The notes under the pieces are model-generated. The model was not told the DNA's origin. It worked only from the letters and a program-made list of their open reading frames with translations, and made no database searches. DNA of 59,084 nucleotides from UBA1563 sp041667115 (GTDB lineage Bacteria; Bacteroidota; Ignavibacteria; Ignavibacteriales; Ignavibacteriaceae): the NCBI GenBank assembly GCA_041667115.1, contig JBAYFO010000017.1:1-59084 (forward strand). Direction: 5' to 3'. The position numbers and the translations under genes are program-made. Below are positions 45,368 to 54,815 of the stretch, piece by piece; the first letter of the stretch is position 1, and every line of letters starts with the position of its first letter.

Positions 45368-45905
45368 TTTCTTCTTCCTTTGGAAAAGTTTCGAGTAGAT
45401 TTTTTATTCTATTAATAACATACGTGAGATAACCGAACAAGATTAAGAATGAAAAGAACAGAAAGACTAAAATTTCCTTCCACGAATAAAATAAATATAA
45501 AAGAGAAATAGCTGTTCCGCCCGTTCCTTTAATGAAAACAAGTATTATTGCGTTATAGACAAATCTTAGGAGCAAAACACCTACAAGAGAAAGCACGATT
45601 GATAAAAGCCCAAATTTTACCGGTGGAGGAATCTTTTTGGATAGAGGCAAAAGCAGTTCAATTTCGATAAGTATGAGTAAAAGATCGTAAAGTAGATAGA
45701 GAAATAAAGAAAAACTGCTTTGTACATGAACGGACGTCAGCGTTATTCGTGGCGGGAAAAAATTAAGAGAGAACGATAAGTTCGTTATACTATTTAGAAG
45801 AGTGTAAGCAATAAATACATTGAATACGTAGGAAATAGATAACGCGGCAATTACTCCCGCGATCAGCCAGATTTTCTTCTGTGTGGAATTTATTTCGTTC
45901 TTCAA
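45348..45905 (-). CDS. Four-helix membrane protein of unknown function
   Basis: 185 residues with four strong hydrophobic helices (IWLIAGVIAALSISYVFNVFI, FLYLLYDLLLILIEIELLL, LLSIVLSLVGVLLLRFVYNAII and ILVFLFFSFLILFGYLTYVI) and a short acidic C-terminus. No family was recognised. The 3' end overlaps the SDR start, so the genes are co-transcribed; a functional link is only inferred. Confidence 0.65.
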   Translation of the reverse strand: MKNEINSTQKKIWLIAGVIAALSISYVFNVFIAYTLLNSITNLSFSLNFFPPRITLTSVHVQSSFSLFLYLLYDLLLILIEIELLLPLSKKIPPPVKFGLLSIVLSLVGVLLLRFVYNAIILVFIKGTGGTAISLLYLFYSWKEILVFLFFSFLILFGYLTYVINRIKNLLETFPKEEENVVTKK

Positions 45906-45989
45906 ATTAGATTAATTGTCTATTTTTTCTTTCCAAAATAAAGAGAAACCTGCAAAGATAAAATTCCGTAAGAAAAAGAATTTTTTTGT

Positions 45990-45997
45990 TAAATTTG
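45990..45997 (+). promoter_or_regulatory. Possible -7 promoter box of fabF
   Basis: TAAATTTG fits TAnnTTTG, 65 bases before the fabF start. No clear -33 box is visible. Confidence 0.35.
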
Positions 45998-46061
45998 CAC
46001 TAATATTTAAAAGAAAATGTCCCCATTCAGATTCTAGTATTAATATAAGAGGAAAGTGTAC

Positions 46062-47318
46062 ATGCAAAAAGATAGAAGAGTGGTTGTCACCGGTATGGCG
46101 GCTCTAACACCGATAGGATTAAATGTAAAAGAGTTTTGGGAAAGTATGATGGAAGGAAAGAGCGGGTGTGCAGCTATTACTTCATTTGATACTTCACAAC
46201 TTGAAACAAAGTTCGCTTGTGAATTAAAAGGGTTCGATCCGACAAACTATATGGATAAAAAAACAGCCCGCAGGCTTGATAAATTTAGTCAATATGCGTT
46301 AGCGGTCGCAAAAGACGTTTTAGAGGATGCGGCTATCGTTCCGGAAAATCTTACTGAAGATGAAAGAAATAATATCGGGGTAATTTTCGGAAGCGGTATT
46401 GGCGGAATTCAAACTTTTTATAATCAGGCAGTCATTAATCATACGCAAGGGGCAAACAGAATTTCTCCTTTTTTCATTCCAATGATAATTCCTGATATTG
46501 CTGCGGGGCAGGTCTCAATTCAATATGGATTTCGAGGACCAAATTATTGCGCCGTTTCAGCATGCGCAACTGCTAATAATTGTATCATTGATTCTTATTT
46601 GATGATTAAAAACGGAATGGCTAATGCTATGTTGTGTGGCGGTGGCGAAGCAAGCGTTTGTGAAATAGGTATTGGTGGATTTAATGCAGCAAGAGCCCTT
46701 TCAACAAGGAACGATTCTCCCGAAACAGCGAGTCGTCCGTTTGATAAAACACGCGACGGTTTTGTAATGGGTGAAGGTGCAGGAATGCTTTACCTTGAAG
46801 ACTTAGAATCTGCTAAAGCTCGCGGGGCAAGAATTTATGCCGAATTAATTGGTGTTGGATTATCAGCTGATGCTTATCATATAACCGCTCCTGAGCCTGA
46901 AGGAAAGGGAGCCAAACTTGCGATGAGTCGTGCGCTAAATAATGCCGGGTTAAATCCTGAACAAATTGATTATATCAACGTTCACGGTACATCAACCGGG
47001 TTAGGCGATATTGCTGAAACAAACGCTATTAAAGTTATCTTTGGTGAAGATGCATATAAACTTAACATTTCTTCAACAAAAAGTATGACGGGACATCTCC
47101 TGGGTGCTGCAGGAGCCGTTGAGGCAATTGCTTCAATTCTTGCAACGGTGCATGATACAGTTCCGCCGACGATTAATTTTGAATTTCCTGATCCTCAATG
47201 CGATTTGAATTATACATTTAACAAACCACAGAAACGGACAGTCAATATTGCAATGAGTAATGCCTTCGGTTTTGGCGGACATAATACTTCCGTAATCTTC
47301 AAGAAATTTTCGGAATAA
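46062..47318 (+). CDS. fabF: Beta-ketoacyl-ACP synthase II
   Basis: 418 residues. It condenses malonyl-ACP with acyl-ACP in fatty acid elongation. Nucleophile Cys168 is in SACATANN; the catalytic His residues are in VHGTSTGLGD and AFGFGGHN, and the Lys is in STKSMTGHLLGAAGAVE. The N-terminus RRVVVTGMAALTPIG is the family norm. The start was set at ATG 46062, after AGAGGAAAG; an in-frame GTG lies two codons earlier. Unusually for fabF, acpP is not next to it. It is followed 17 bp later by malQ. Confidence 0.96.
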   Translation: MQKDRRVVVTGMAALTPIGLNVKEFWESMMEGKSGCAAITSFDTSQLETKFACELKGFDPTNYMDKKTARRLDKFSQYALAVAKDVLEDAAIVPENLTEDERNNIGVIFGSGIGGIQTFYNQAVINHTQGANRISPFFIPMIIPDIAAGQVSIQYGFRGPNYCAVSACATANNCIIDSYLMIKNGMANAMLCGGGEASVCEIGIGGFNAARALSTRNDSPETASRPFDKTRDGFVMGEGAGMLYLEDLESAKARGARIYAELIGVGLSADAYHITAPEPEGKGAKLAMSRALNNAGLNPEQIDYINVHGTSTGLGDIAETNAIKVIFGEDAYKLNISSTKSMTGHLLGAAGAVEAIASILATVHDTVPPTINFEFPDPQCDLNYTFNKPQKRTVNIAMSNAFGFGGHNTSVIFKKFSE

Positions 47319-47335
47319 AAAAGAAGAGAAACTAA

Positions 47336-48871
47336 ATGAATATTCAACGATCAGCCGGAATTCTACTTCACCCAACTTCACTGCCCGGAAAATTCGGAAT
47401 TGGGGATCTTGGTGAACAAGCCTTTAATTTTATTAATTTTCTAGAAGCAGCCGGGCAAACACTCTGGCAGGTCTTTCCGCTTGGACCAACGGGATATGGA
47501 GATTCACCGTATCAATGCTTTTCAGCTTTTGCAGGAAATCCGCTGTTGATTAGTCCCGAAGTGTTGGCTGAAGAAGGATATTTGAAAAAAGAAGATTTGG
47601 CAAAAACACCGAAATTCAATCCGATAAACATTGATTTCGGTAGACTCATCGACTATAAAAATTCTCTCCTAAGAAAAGCATTTACTAACTTTCTCACTGA
47701 AAAAAATCCAGAAACTGAAAAAGCTTTTTCCGCTTTCTGTGAAAAACATAATGAGTGGCTCGATGATTTTTCATTGTTTATGGCGGTTAAAAATTACCAT
47801 GGAGGAAATCTCTGGACAACCTGGGACAAAGATATTGCTCTGCGAAAGGGGAATGCCGTTGAGAAATGGAAAGAAAAAGTTGCCGGTGAAATTCATTATC
47901 AAAAATTTCTCCAGTTTAATTTCTTTAAACAATGGCAAAAAGTGAGAGACTACGCACATGAAAAAGGAATTAAAATTATTGGCGATCTGCCGATTTTTAT
48001 TGCTTACGACAGCGCCGATCTTTGGGCGAATAAAAATCTTTTCACTGTCGACGAAAACGGAAAACTGTTAACGTGCGCCGGTGTTCCGCCTGATTATTTT
48101 AGTCCTACCGGACAGCTTTGGGGCAATCCTCTTTACCGTTGGGATGAAATGGAAAAAGATGATTTCCTCTGGTGGCGGAAAAGAATTTCTTCATTACTTG
48201 AACTTATCGACATCGTCCGCATCGACCATTTTCGCGGCTTTGAAGCGTATTGGGAAATTCCCGGCGATGCACTTACAGCCGAAAACGGTGAATGGGTGAA
48301 AGCCCCTGGCGATAAATTTTTTACCGCAGTAAAAAAATATTTGGGGGATGTTCCAATTATTGCCGAAGACCTTGGCGTTATTACGAAAGAAGTGAATGCG
48401 CTGCGCGATAAATTTAATTTCCCGGGAATTAAGATCCTTCAATTTGCGTTTGGCACCGGGATGGAAACGAAATTTTTACCGCATAATTTTATTCCCAATT
48501 GTGTTGTCCATACCGGTTCACATGACAACGACACCACCCGTGGATATTTTGACAAAGCAAAAAAAGATAAAGGGAAAGATGATATCTATGAGTTTACTCA
48601 AAAGTATCTCGGGTATCATGGAGACGACCTCACCTTTCAATTAATAAAAACAGCTTACGCTTCTGTTGCAAAAATTGTCGTTATTCCTATGCAGGATTTG
48701 TTAAATCTTGGCAATGAAGCGCGGATGAATTTTCCGGGAACACTTGGTGGTAACTGGTGCTGGCGTTTTATATGGGATCAAGTGCCATACGATTTAGCCG
48801 GCAAATACAAAGAAATGTGTGAAATGTATCAGCGTCCTCCGAAGCCGGAAATAGTTGAAAGCGGCAAGTAA
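47336..48871 (+). CDS. malQ: 4-alpha-glucanotransferase (amylomaltase)
   Basis: 511 residues, GH77. It transfers alpha-1,4-glucan segments between maltodextrins. The opening is SAGILLHPTSLPGKFGIGDLG. LWQVFPLGPTGYGDSPYQ, the nucleophile region VRIDHFRGFEAYWEIP, the acid/base region IIAEDLGVIT and HTGSHDNDTTRG are intact. The length fits the bacterial family (about 500). It lies 17 bp after fabF and is probably read through from it, a neighbour relation with no obvious pathway logic. Confidence 0.96.
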   Translation: MNIQRSAGILLHPTSLPGKFGIGDLGEQAFNFINFLEAAGQTLWQVFPLGPTGYGDSPYQCFSAFAGNPLLISPEVLAEEGYLKKEDLAKTPKFNPINIDFGRLIDYKNSLLRKAFTNFLTEKNPETEKAFSAFCEKHNEWLDDFSLFMAVKNYHGGNLWTTWDKDIALRKGNAVEKWKEKVAGEIHYQKFLQFNFFKQWQKVRDYAHEKGIKIIGDLPIFIAYDSADLWANKNLFTVDENGKLLTCAGVPPDYFSPTGQLWGNPLYRWDEMEKDDFLWWRKRISSLLELIDIVRIDHFRGFEAYWEIPGDALTAENGEWVKAPGDKFFTAVKKYLGDVPIIAEDLGVITKEVNALRDKFNFPGIKILQFAFGTGMETKFLPHNFIPNCVVHTGSHDNDTTRGYFDKAKKDKGKDDIYEFTQKYLGYHGDDLTFQLIKTAYASVAKIVVIPMQDLLNLGNEARMNFPGTLGGNWCWRFIWDQVPYDLAGKYKEMCEMYQRPPKPEIVESGK

Positions 48872-48935
48872 AAAGTTACAAGTGAAAGATCGAGTTACAG
48901 GGTTTCACTTTTTCAAATAATCAGCAGTTACCATT

Positions 48936-50084
48936 TTGTTCACAAAGAAACATTTTATAAATATTTTTTCGTCAGCGTTCCTATTCTTGATTGGAGCGCT
49001 CTTTTTTCTTAAATATTCTTCCCGCTATTCCGATATTTTCATCCTCTTCCCTGTTCTTTATTTAACCGTCGGTGTTTTGTTCCTCTTCTTCATCGACAAA
49101 AAAACACCTTCAAGAAAAAATGTTTTTTCCAATACGCATTTATTATTTCTTGTAGGTATCGTTGCGGTGACCGCTGTATTGTTAGCGTTTGTCCCGCAAT
49201 CAACGCGTGTCGGAAGATTTCCCGCTATGCTGGAATGGCTTTCAAATTTTCAGCATGGAATTTTCCCTTATGGAACAAAGACGAATCCATCCGGCTTTCC
49301 ATTTCTTTTTTTTCTTGCCTCGCCGTTTTACTTGCTGGGGGATGTCGGGTATTTAGAAGTATTCGGTCTGTTTCTTTTTCTTTTGTTTATCTTAAAATAT
49401 TCCACAACAACAAAAGAATTATCCATTAAAATTTTATTTCTGCTTTTACTCCCAACAACGTTTTACGAACTCGCGGTTAGAAGTGAACTTCTTGCAAATA
49501 CTGTTTTGGTAATTTCACTTTTCTTTCTTGCGGAGCAAAGATTAAAAGATGATAAAAGAAATATTTCGTTTATCGTGTTGGCATTATTGTTTGGTGTCTT
49601 TCTTTCAACACGATTGATTGCCTTTCTTTGGCTGGCAATGTTTCTGCTGTTCTTCTTCAGAAATAATTTGAAGAACGGTGCGATTTTTTGTTCAATAGCA
49701 TTTTCCGTTTTTCTTCTTTCCTTGCTTCCATTTTATTTGTGGAATGCGGAAATATTCTTCACTCATGGACCATTCGCAGTTCAGACAATTTATTTGCCGA
49801 AATGGATTTATTTTATTTTTCCGTTATTAGTTTTATATGTCGGTTGGATGATCGCCGATTTTCAAGAGTTACTTTTCACTTCGGGAGTTTTAACGTTTCT
49901 TCTCGTTTCAATTTCTTTTATGATGACGATAAGTGATGTTGGCATTTATGAGGCGCTTTTTAAAAGCCGATTCGACATTTCATATTACGTCCTCTCAGTT
50001 CCGTTTTTTGTTCTTGCGTTGAAAGAATATAAAGTTGATTGGTTCCTGGGAAAAGTTTATCCAAATGAAATTCAGAAGTTATAA
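48936..50084 (+). CDS. Polytopic membrane protein, glycosyltransferase-like
   Basis: 382 residues with about ten hydrophobic helices. An extracytoplasmic loop after helix 2-3 carries RVGRFPAMLEWLSNFQHGIFPYGTKTNPSGFPF. The pattern of a large first loop and many helices resembles GT-C type lipid-linked sugar transferases, but the usual acidic motif is not evident. Only a TTG (48936) opens the frame near the first helix and no clear ribosome-binding site is seen. Function unknown. Confidence 0.6.
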   Translation: MFTKKHFINIFSSAFLFLIGALFFLKYSSRYSDIFILFPVLYLTVGVLFLFFIDKKTPSRKNVFSNTHLLFLVGIVAVTAVLLAFVPQSTRVGRFPAMLEWLSNFQHGIFPYGTKTNPSGFPFLFFLASPFYLLGDVGYLEVFGLFLFLLFILKYSTTTKELSIKILFLLLLPTTFYELAVRSELLANTVLVISLFFLAEQRLKDDKRNISFIVLALLFGVFLSTRLIAFLWLAMFLLFFFRNNLKNGAIFCSIAFSVFLLSLLPFYLWNAEIFFTHGPFAVQTIYLPKWIYFIFPLLVLYVGWMIADFQELLFTSGVLTFLLVSISFMMTISDVGIYEALFKSRFDISYYVLSVPFFVLALKEYKVDWFLGKVYPNEIQKL

Positions 50085-50097
50085 CTTTAAGAAAGAA

Positions 50098-50131
50098 AAA
50101 GTCACACTTCGACTTCGCTCAGTGTGACTTT
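50098..50131. terminator. Bidirectional intrinsic terminator
   Basis: AAAGTCACACT (50098-50108) pairs with AGTGTGACTTT (50121-50131) across a 12-base loop, with A and T runs outside. It lies between the convergent membrane-protein and pta genes. Confidence 0.85.
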
Positions 50132-50147
50132 AAATTGTTTCTAGAAT

Positions 50148-51128
50148 TTACGCCATCAAACAAGCAATAGCGGCAGTATTAACAATATCATCAACACTGC
50201 AGCCGCGGCTTAAATCGAAAAACGGTTTTTTCAATCCTTGATTAATTGGTCCTACGGCTTCCGCGCCGCCGAGACGCTGAGCAATTTTATAACCGATGTT
50301 TCCGGCGTTTAAGTCGGGGAAGACAAGCACATTTGCTCTTCCGGCAACATTGCTTTGCGGAGCTTTTTTCCTTCCGATGCCGTCAACAATCGCTGCATCA
50401 AATTGAAGTTCACCGTCTACAAACAAGTCGGGCCTTTTTTGCTGGACGAATTTTGTAGCGGCGCGAACTTTATCAACCAATTCATGTTCGGCGCTCCCTT
50501 TAGTTGAAAAAGAAAGCATTGCAATGTATGGTTCTTCGCCTGTAAGTTTTTTATGGTTGTCTGCAGTTGCAATTGCGATATCGGCAAGTTGTTCTGCGGT
50601 TGGATTCGGGTTTACCGCACAGTCTGCAAAGCTGTAAACTTTTTCCGGGAAGACCATTAAAAAGAAACTTGAAAGAATAGACATTCCCTCACCGAGTCCA
50701 ACGCAAAAAAGTGAAGCTCTGGTAACATCTCCTGTTGTAGCAAAAGAGCCGGAGACGCTTCCGTCAGCCATTCCTTCGCGCACCATCATTCCGCCAAAAA
50801 AAAGATCGCGCTTTATAGTTTCGCGTGCTTGTTCAATGGTGATGCCTTTGTGTTTGCGCAAATTAAAAAAGATATTCGAGAAGTCGCTAAGTTTATCAGA
50901 AGTTTCCGGATTGATGATTCTAATTCCGGTTAGATTAACTCCAAGCTTTGCAGCATCTTCGCGGATCTTCGTTTCATTTCCAAGTGTAATTACTGATGCG
51001 ATGTTTTCTTTTGCAAGGATTTCCGCGGCTTTAAGCACGCGCTCATCATGCGATTCCGGCAACACAATTGTTTTTCTTCTTTTGGAAGCTTTTTCTCTAA
51101 TCTGATTTAATAATTCTATTTCTGCCAT
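50148..51128 (-). CDS. pta: Phosphate acetyltransferase
   Basis: 326 residues, the short PTA form without the N-terminal DRTGG/P-loop domains. It interconverts acetyl-CoA and acetyl phosphate. IVLPESHDERVLKAAEIL, DGSVSGSFATTGDVTRASLF, FADCAVNPNPTAEQLADIA, ANVLVFPDLNAGNIGYKIAQRLG and GPINQGLKKPFFDLSRGC are present. AGGA precedes the ATG. Acetate kinase is not in the window. The upstream region shares a repeat with that of nadB. Confidence 0.95.
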   Translation of the reverse strand: MAEIELLNQIREKASKRRKTIVLPESHDERVLKAAEILAKENIASVITLGNETKIREDAAKLGVNLTGIRIINPETSDKLSDFSNIFFNLRKHKGITIEQARETIKRDLFFGGMMVREGMADGSVSGSFATTGDVTRASLFCVGLGEGMSILSSFFLMVFPEKVYSFADCAVNPNPTAEQLADIAIATADNHKKLTGEEPYIAMLSFSTKGSAEHELVDKVRAATKFVQQKRPDLFVDGELQFDAAIVDGIGRKKAPQSNVAGRANVLVFPDLNAGNIGYKIAQRLGGAEAVGPINQGLKKPFFDLSRGCSVDDIVNTAAIACLMA

Positions 51129-51137
51129 TTTGTATTC

Positions 51138-51225
51138 CTAAAATTTGTTTCTGCAAAATTACGAAAATTCAAGTTGACGGGTTATTCATTGTTCACAAAA
51201 ATCAATTAAAATTTAAAATTAAAAT
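51138..51225. repeat. Upstream-region repeat, pta copy
   Basis: About 80 bases starting TAAAATTTGTT and including ATTACGAAAATTCAAG and AATCAATTAAAATTT are clearly similar to 54737-54815 upstream of nadB. On the minus strand it includes TAATTTTG, a TAnnTTTG-type -7 box 30-40 bases before pta. It is probably a duplicated promoter region. Confidence 0.55.
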
Positions 51226-51250
51226 GGAAAAGCAATATTGGAACGCCCTG

Positions 51251-52186
51251 TTAAAAAATGGATAACATTCTTTCGATGGGTAACCTTGCTTTTTGTGCTA
51301 TAGCTTCAGGGACTTTCACTTCAAATTTTTCATGCACCAATGCTTCATAAAGCTTCTCAACGGTTATCATCTTCATGTATTCACAAATCGAGTTTTCACT
51401 TAGCGGTAGAATTGTAGCTGCCGGATTTATTTTTTTTAACCGATGCAGAATCCCGACTTCAGTGGCAATTACGAATTCGTTCTTGTCGGAACTCTTCACA
51501 AAATTAATCATTCCTTCAGTTGATTGGATATGAATGTTTTGGGCGCCCGGGTATTGCCTCGACTTTAACAAGCATGAAGAAGAACAACCACATTCCGGGT
51601 GAATTAAAAATTCAGCATTTGGATGAAGTGTTTGCACTTCGTTAAAATTAACGTCACCGATTTTTTCGTGAACATGACATGCCCCATTCCAGATTTCCAT
51701 TTTGCGTCCGGAAACGGCGGAAACATATTGCCCTAAAAACCGGTCGGGTAAAAAAAGAATTTTTTTATCGCGCGGAATTGATTCAACGACCTTTACCGCG
51801 TTAGACGAAGTGACGCAATAATCGCTTTCCGCCTTTATTTCCGCGGTTGTGTTGATGTAGGAAACTACAACAGCTTCGGGAAATTCTTTTTTCCATTCAC
51901 GCAACTGGTCTGCTGTAATAGAAGCGGCAAGGGAACATCCCGCTTCCAAATCCGGGATAATTACTTTTTTGTTTGGCGAAATGATTGACGCTGTCTCCGC
52001 CATAAAGTGCACTCCGCAAAAAACGATCAACTCCGCATCGGTTATTGCCGCTTGTTGAGAGAGCCCGAGCGAATCTCCTACAAAATCAGCAATATCCTGT
52101 ATCTCGGGAATTTGGTAGTTATGTGCAAGGATAACCGCATGTTTTTCATTCTTTAATTTTACTATTTCGTTTATCATCTCATTCAT
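51251..52186 (-). CDS. nadA: Quinolinate synthase
   Basis: 311 residues. It condenses iminoaspartate with dihydroxyacetone phosphate to quinolinate using a [4Fe-4S] cluster. AVILAHNYQIPEIQDIADFVGDSLGLS is present, with cluster-type Cys in VFCGVHFMAETA, KAESDYCVTSSNA and HPECGCSSSCL. The start at ATG 52186 follows AAGGA; a GTG 7 codons earlier is open but less likely. It is the third gene of nadB-nadC-nadA, 44 bp after nadC. Confidence 0.96.
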   Translation of the reverse strand: MNEMINEIVKLKNEKHAVILAHNYQIPEIQDIADFVGDSLGLSQQAAITDAELIVFCGVHFMAETASIISPNKKVIIPDLEAGCSLAASITADQLREWKKEFPEAVVVSYINTTAEIKAESDYCVTSSNAVKVVESIPRDKKILFLPDRFLGQYVSAVSGRKMEIWNGACHVHEKIGDVNFNEVQTLHPNAEFLIHPECGCSSSCLLKSRQYPGAQNIHIQSTEGMINFVKSSDKNEFVIATEVGILHRLKKINPAATILPLSENSICEYMKMITVEKLYEALVHEKFEVKVPEAIAQKARLPIERMLSIF

Positions 52187-52230
52187 TTTAATTTCCTTCT
52201 CATTCACTGTTCACAAATTTTAATTATGGC

Positions 52231-53067
52231 TTACAGTATTTTCATGCTGATGTCAAGAGCTTTAACCGAATGGGTGAGCGCGCCGACGGAAATGTAATCA
52301 ACTCCCGTTTTGGCAATAGCACGCACCGTTTTAAGATTTACATTGCCGGAAGCTTCAACCGCTGCTTTGCCATCGATTATTTTTACTGCTTTTTTCATTT
52401 CGGCAATTGTCATGTTGTCGAGCATTATTATTTCCACTTTGCAGGATAGCGCTTCGCGAACTTCTTCAAGATTTCGAGTCTCTACTTCAATTTTAATTTT
52501 TTTTGTCAATCTTTTTCTAATGGTACTTACAGCAGTAGTTATATCTCCCGCAGCTTTTATGTGATTGTCTTTAATTAACACCATATCAAAAAGTCCGATG
52601 CGGTGGTTTGTTCCGCCGCCGATTTTAACTGCGTACTTATCCAGCATGCGTAAGCCGGGGACGGTTTTGCGCGTATCAAGAATTTTTGCATTCGTCTCTT
52701 TTACCAAAGCGACATAATTGGAAGTTGCGGTTGCAATACCTGACATTCGTTGTAAAATATTCAGTGCTGTTCGTTCGCCCGTTAACAGAGCCCTTAACGA
52801 ACCGCTCACTTCGGCGATCTTTGTTCCAGCAGCAACGTGCTCTCCTTCTTTCATAAAGAATTTCCACGATACTGTTTTGTCAAGTTTTTGAAAAACTATT
52901 TTGGCGATGTGCAATCCGGCGATAATTCCGTCTTCCTTTGCAAGGAAAAATGCTTTTGCTTTCTGCCTTTTGGAGATCAGCAAATCAGTCGTAATATCAC
53001 CGGTACTAATATCTTCCTTAAGTGCGGTGATGATGACTCGTTCAATCTCTTTTTTTTGTAGGATCAT
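52231..53067 (-). CDS. nadC: Nicotinate-nucleotide pyrophosphorylase (carboxylating)
   Basis: 278 residues. It converts quinolinate and PRPP to nicotinate mononucleotide, completing de novo NAD entry. EDISTGDITTDLLI, GERTALNILQRMSGIAT, DTRKTVPGLRMLDKYAVKIGGGTNHR and LIKDNHIKAAG are the family signatures. The last residues are VDYISVGALTHSVKALDISMKIL, as expected. It lies 6 bp after nadB, so it is translationally close-coupled. Confidence 0.97.
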   Translation of the reverse strand: MILQKKEIERVIITALKEDISTGDITTDLLISKRQKAKAFFLAKEDGIIAGLHIAKIVFQKLDKTVSWKFFMKEGEHVAAGTKIAEVSGSLRALLTGERTALNILQRMSGIATATSNYVALVKETNAKILDTRKTVPGLRMLDKYAVKIGGGTNHRIGLFDMVLIKDNHIKAAGDITTAVSTIRKRLTKKIKIEVETRNLEEVREALSCKVEIIMLDNMTIAEMKKAVKIIDGKAAVEASGNVNLKTVRAIAKTGVDYISVGALTHSVKALDISMKIL

Positions 53068-53073
53068 AATTGG

Positions 53074-54648
53074 TTAGTTGATTTCTGAAAATTTGGATGG
53101 TTTATTTTTTTGCTGGACTATCGTTTTTTGAAAGAAGGAACTTTCTTCGGGAAAATCTTTTCGCTGATGGCTCCCTCTGCTCTCTTCTCTTAATAATGCG
53201 GCGGATGTTATCAATTTGGAAAATTGCAGCAAGCTTAAAATCCTCTCCGAATAATATTCGTTCTCGCTAAGCAAGAATTGGGACTTCAAGTTATCAAGTT
53301 GCGAAAGCGCATTATCAAGTTTTTCTTTTGTCCGGATTATCCCAACATTATTCCACAGCAGCTGTGCAATTAAATTTTTTGCTTGTAAGAAATCGTTTTG
53401 TTTTTCTTCATCAATTTTTAAAAGACGAGAAAACTCAAAACTATCATCACCGTTTTTATTTTTTTTCTTATGTAAAGAATTTTCAACAGCCCGGTTCGCA
53501 AAGACCAAGCATTCCAGCAGGGAGTTGCTCGCCAAGCGGTTAGCCCCGTGAACACCGGATGAAGCGACCTCGCCGACAGCATATAAATTTTTAATATTCG
53601 TCTCGCCGTTCAATCCGGTTTTAATTCCTCCGATCATGAAGTGGGCGGCAGGGGCAACGGGAACAAGTTCCTTCGTCATATCAATTCCAAAGCGCTGAAT
53701 TTCGTTATAAATATTTGAGAAGCGTGATTTAATTTTTTCGGCATTTAGGTGATCAAATTTCATAAAAACATTTGGTTTGCCGGATTTTTTCATCTCGTTG
53801 AACATCGCTTCTGAAACAACATCCCGCGGGGCAAGCTCAGAAATATTCTGGTCAAGCAAGAATCTGCTTCCCTCATGATTAACTAGATGAGCCCCTTCTC
53901 CGCGCAGCGCTTCACTTATTAAAAAAGTTTCACCCGTTTCGGAATAAAAAGAAGTTGGGTGAAATTGCATAAACTCCATGCTCTCAATTTCCGCACCTGA
54001 GTTGTAAGCAAGCGTAACACCGTCACCTAGCGATGTGTGGGGATTTGTTGATCTCAAATAAACTGCAGCGCCGCCCCCCATCGCTAATATTGTGGTACTA
54101 CCGAGAAAACAAATTTCTTTCTTTTCCTCAAAATCATAAGCAAAGGCTCCAGTGCATTCACCGTTCTGAACAAGAAGCTTGTGGACAAATTTCTTTTCAA
54201 AAATTTTAATTTGTTCATTCTTCAACACATCATGTAAAATAAAATTTACTATTTCTCTTCCTGTAGCATCGCCCCCGGCATGTAAAACTCTTCTGTGTGA
54301 ATGTCCTCCCTCAAGTCCCAGTGCAATTTCTCCATTCTCTTTATCGAACGGCATACCGCCGGCAATAAGTTCAAGGACTCTTTCTCTTCCTTCATTTACT
54401 AAAATATCTACTGCGGTTTTGTTGCAGAGATTTCTTCCGGCTTTAATTGTATCTTCGAAATGAAGTTGTGTAGAATCGTCATTGGTAATCACAGCAGCAA
54501 TTCCCCCTTGTGCCCAGTAGGAATTTGAAACATCGAGCGTAGTTTTCGTTATCAGCGCAACGCTGCCATGCTTTGAAGCCCGTGTAGCTGCATATAACCC
54601 TGCCAGCCCGGAGCCGATAATTATATAATCAAATTGATGTCTGTCCAT
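53074..54648 (-). CDS. nadB: L-aspartate oxidase
   Basis: 524 residues, a flavoprotein of the succinate dehydrogenase/fumarate reductase family that oxidises L-aspartate to iminoaspartate. FAD-binding GSGLAGLYAA is N-terminal. ARNLCNKTAVDIL, LEGGHSHRRVLHAGGDATGREI, FMQFHPTSFY, LAPRDVVSEAM and GEVASSGVHGANRLASNSLLECLVFA follow. The C-terminal helical domain (about 400-524) is complete. First gene of the nadBCA operon. The region upstream contains the pta-like repeat. Confidence 0.97.
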   Translation of the reverse strand: MDRHQFDYIIIGSGLAGLYAATRASKHGSVALITKTTLDVSNSYWAQGGIAAVITNDDSTQLHFEDTIKAGRNLCNKTAVDILVNEGRERVLELIAGGMPFDKENGEIALGLEGGHSHRRVLHAGGDATGREIVNFILHDVLKNEQIKIFEKKFVHKLLVQNGECTGAFAYDFEEKKEICFLGSTTILAMGGGAAVYLRSTNPHTSLGDGVTLAYNSGAEIESMEFMQFHPTSFYSETGETFLISEALRGEGAHLVNHEGSRFLLDQNISELAPRDVVSEAMFNEMKKSGKPNVFMKFDHLNAEKIKSRFSNIYNEIQRFGIDMTKELVPVAPAAHFMIGGIKTGLNGETNIKNLYAVGEVASSGVHGANRLASNSLLECLVFANRAVENSLHKKKNKNGDDSFEFSRLLKIDEEKQNDFLQAKNLIAQLLWNNVGIIRTKEKLDNALSQLDNLKSQFLLSENEYYSERILSLLQFSKLITSAALLREESRGSHQRKDFPEESSFFQKTIVQQKNKPSKFSEIN

Positions 54649-54736
54649 GATAAGAAATTTGTTTCGTAAAGATAGAAATTATTTTTCTGGTTGATAAGGC
54701 AGTTTGGAGTATGCTTTAAAGAAAACCCGTTTTAGT

Positions 54737-54815
54737 TTTTAAAATTTGTTGATGCGAATTTACGAAAAATCAAAGTGAGGAGTTAATCATTATTGATAGA
54801 ATCAATTAAAAATTT
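54737..54815. repeat. Upstream-region repeat, nadB copy
   Basis: It is similar to 51138-51225 (shared TAAAATTTGTT, TTACGAAAA, TCAATTAAAA). The minus-strand equivalent of the pta -7 box reads TAAATTCG here, one base off. It lies about 90 bases before the nadB start and runs into the end of the frameshifted gene to its right. Confidence 0.55.
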
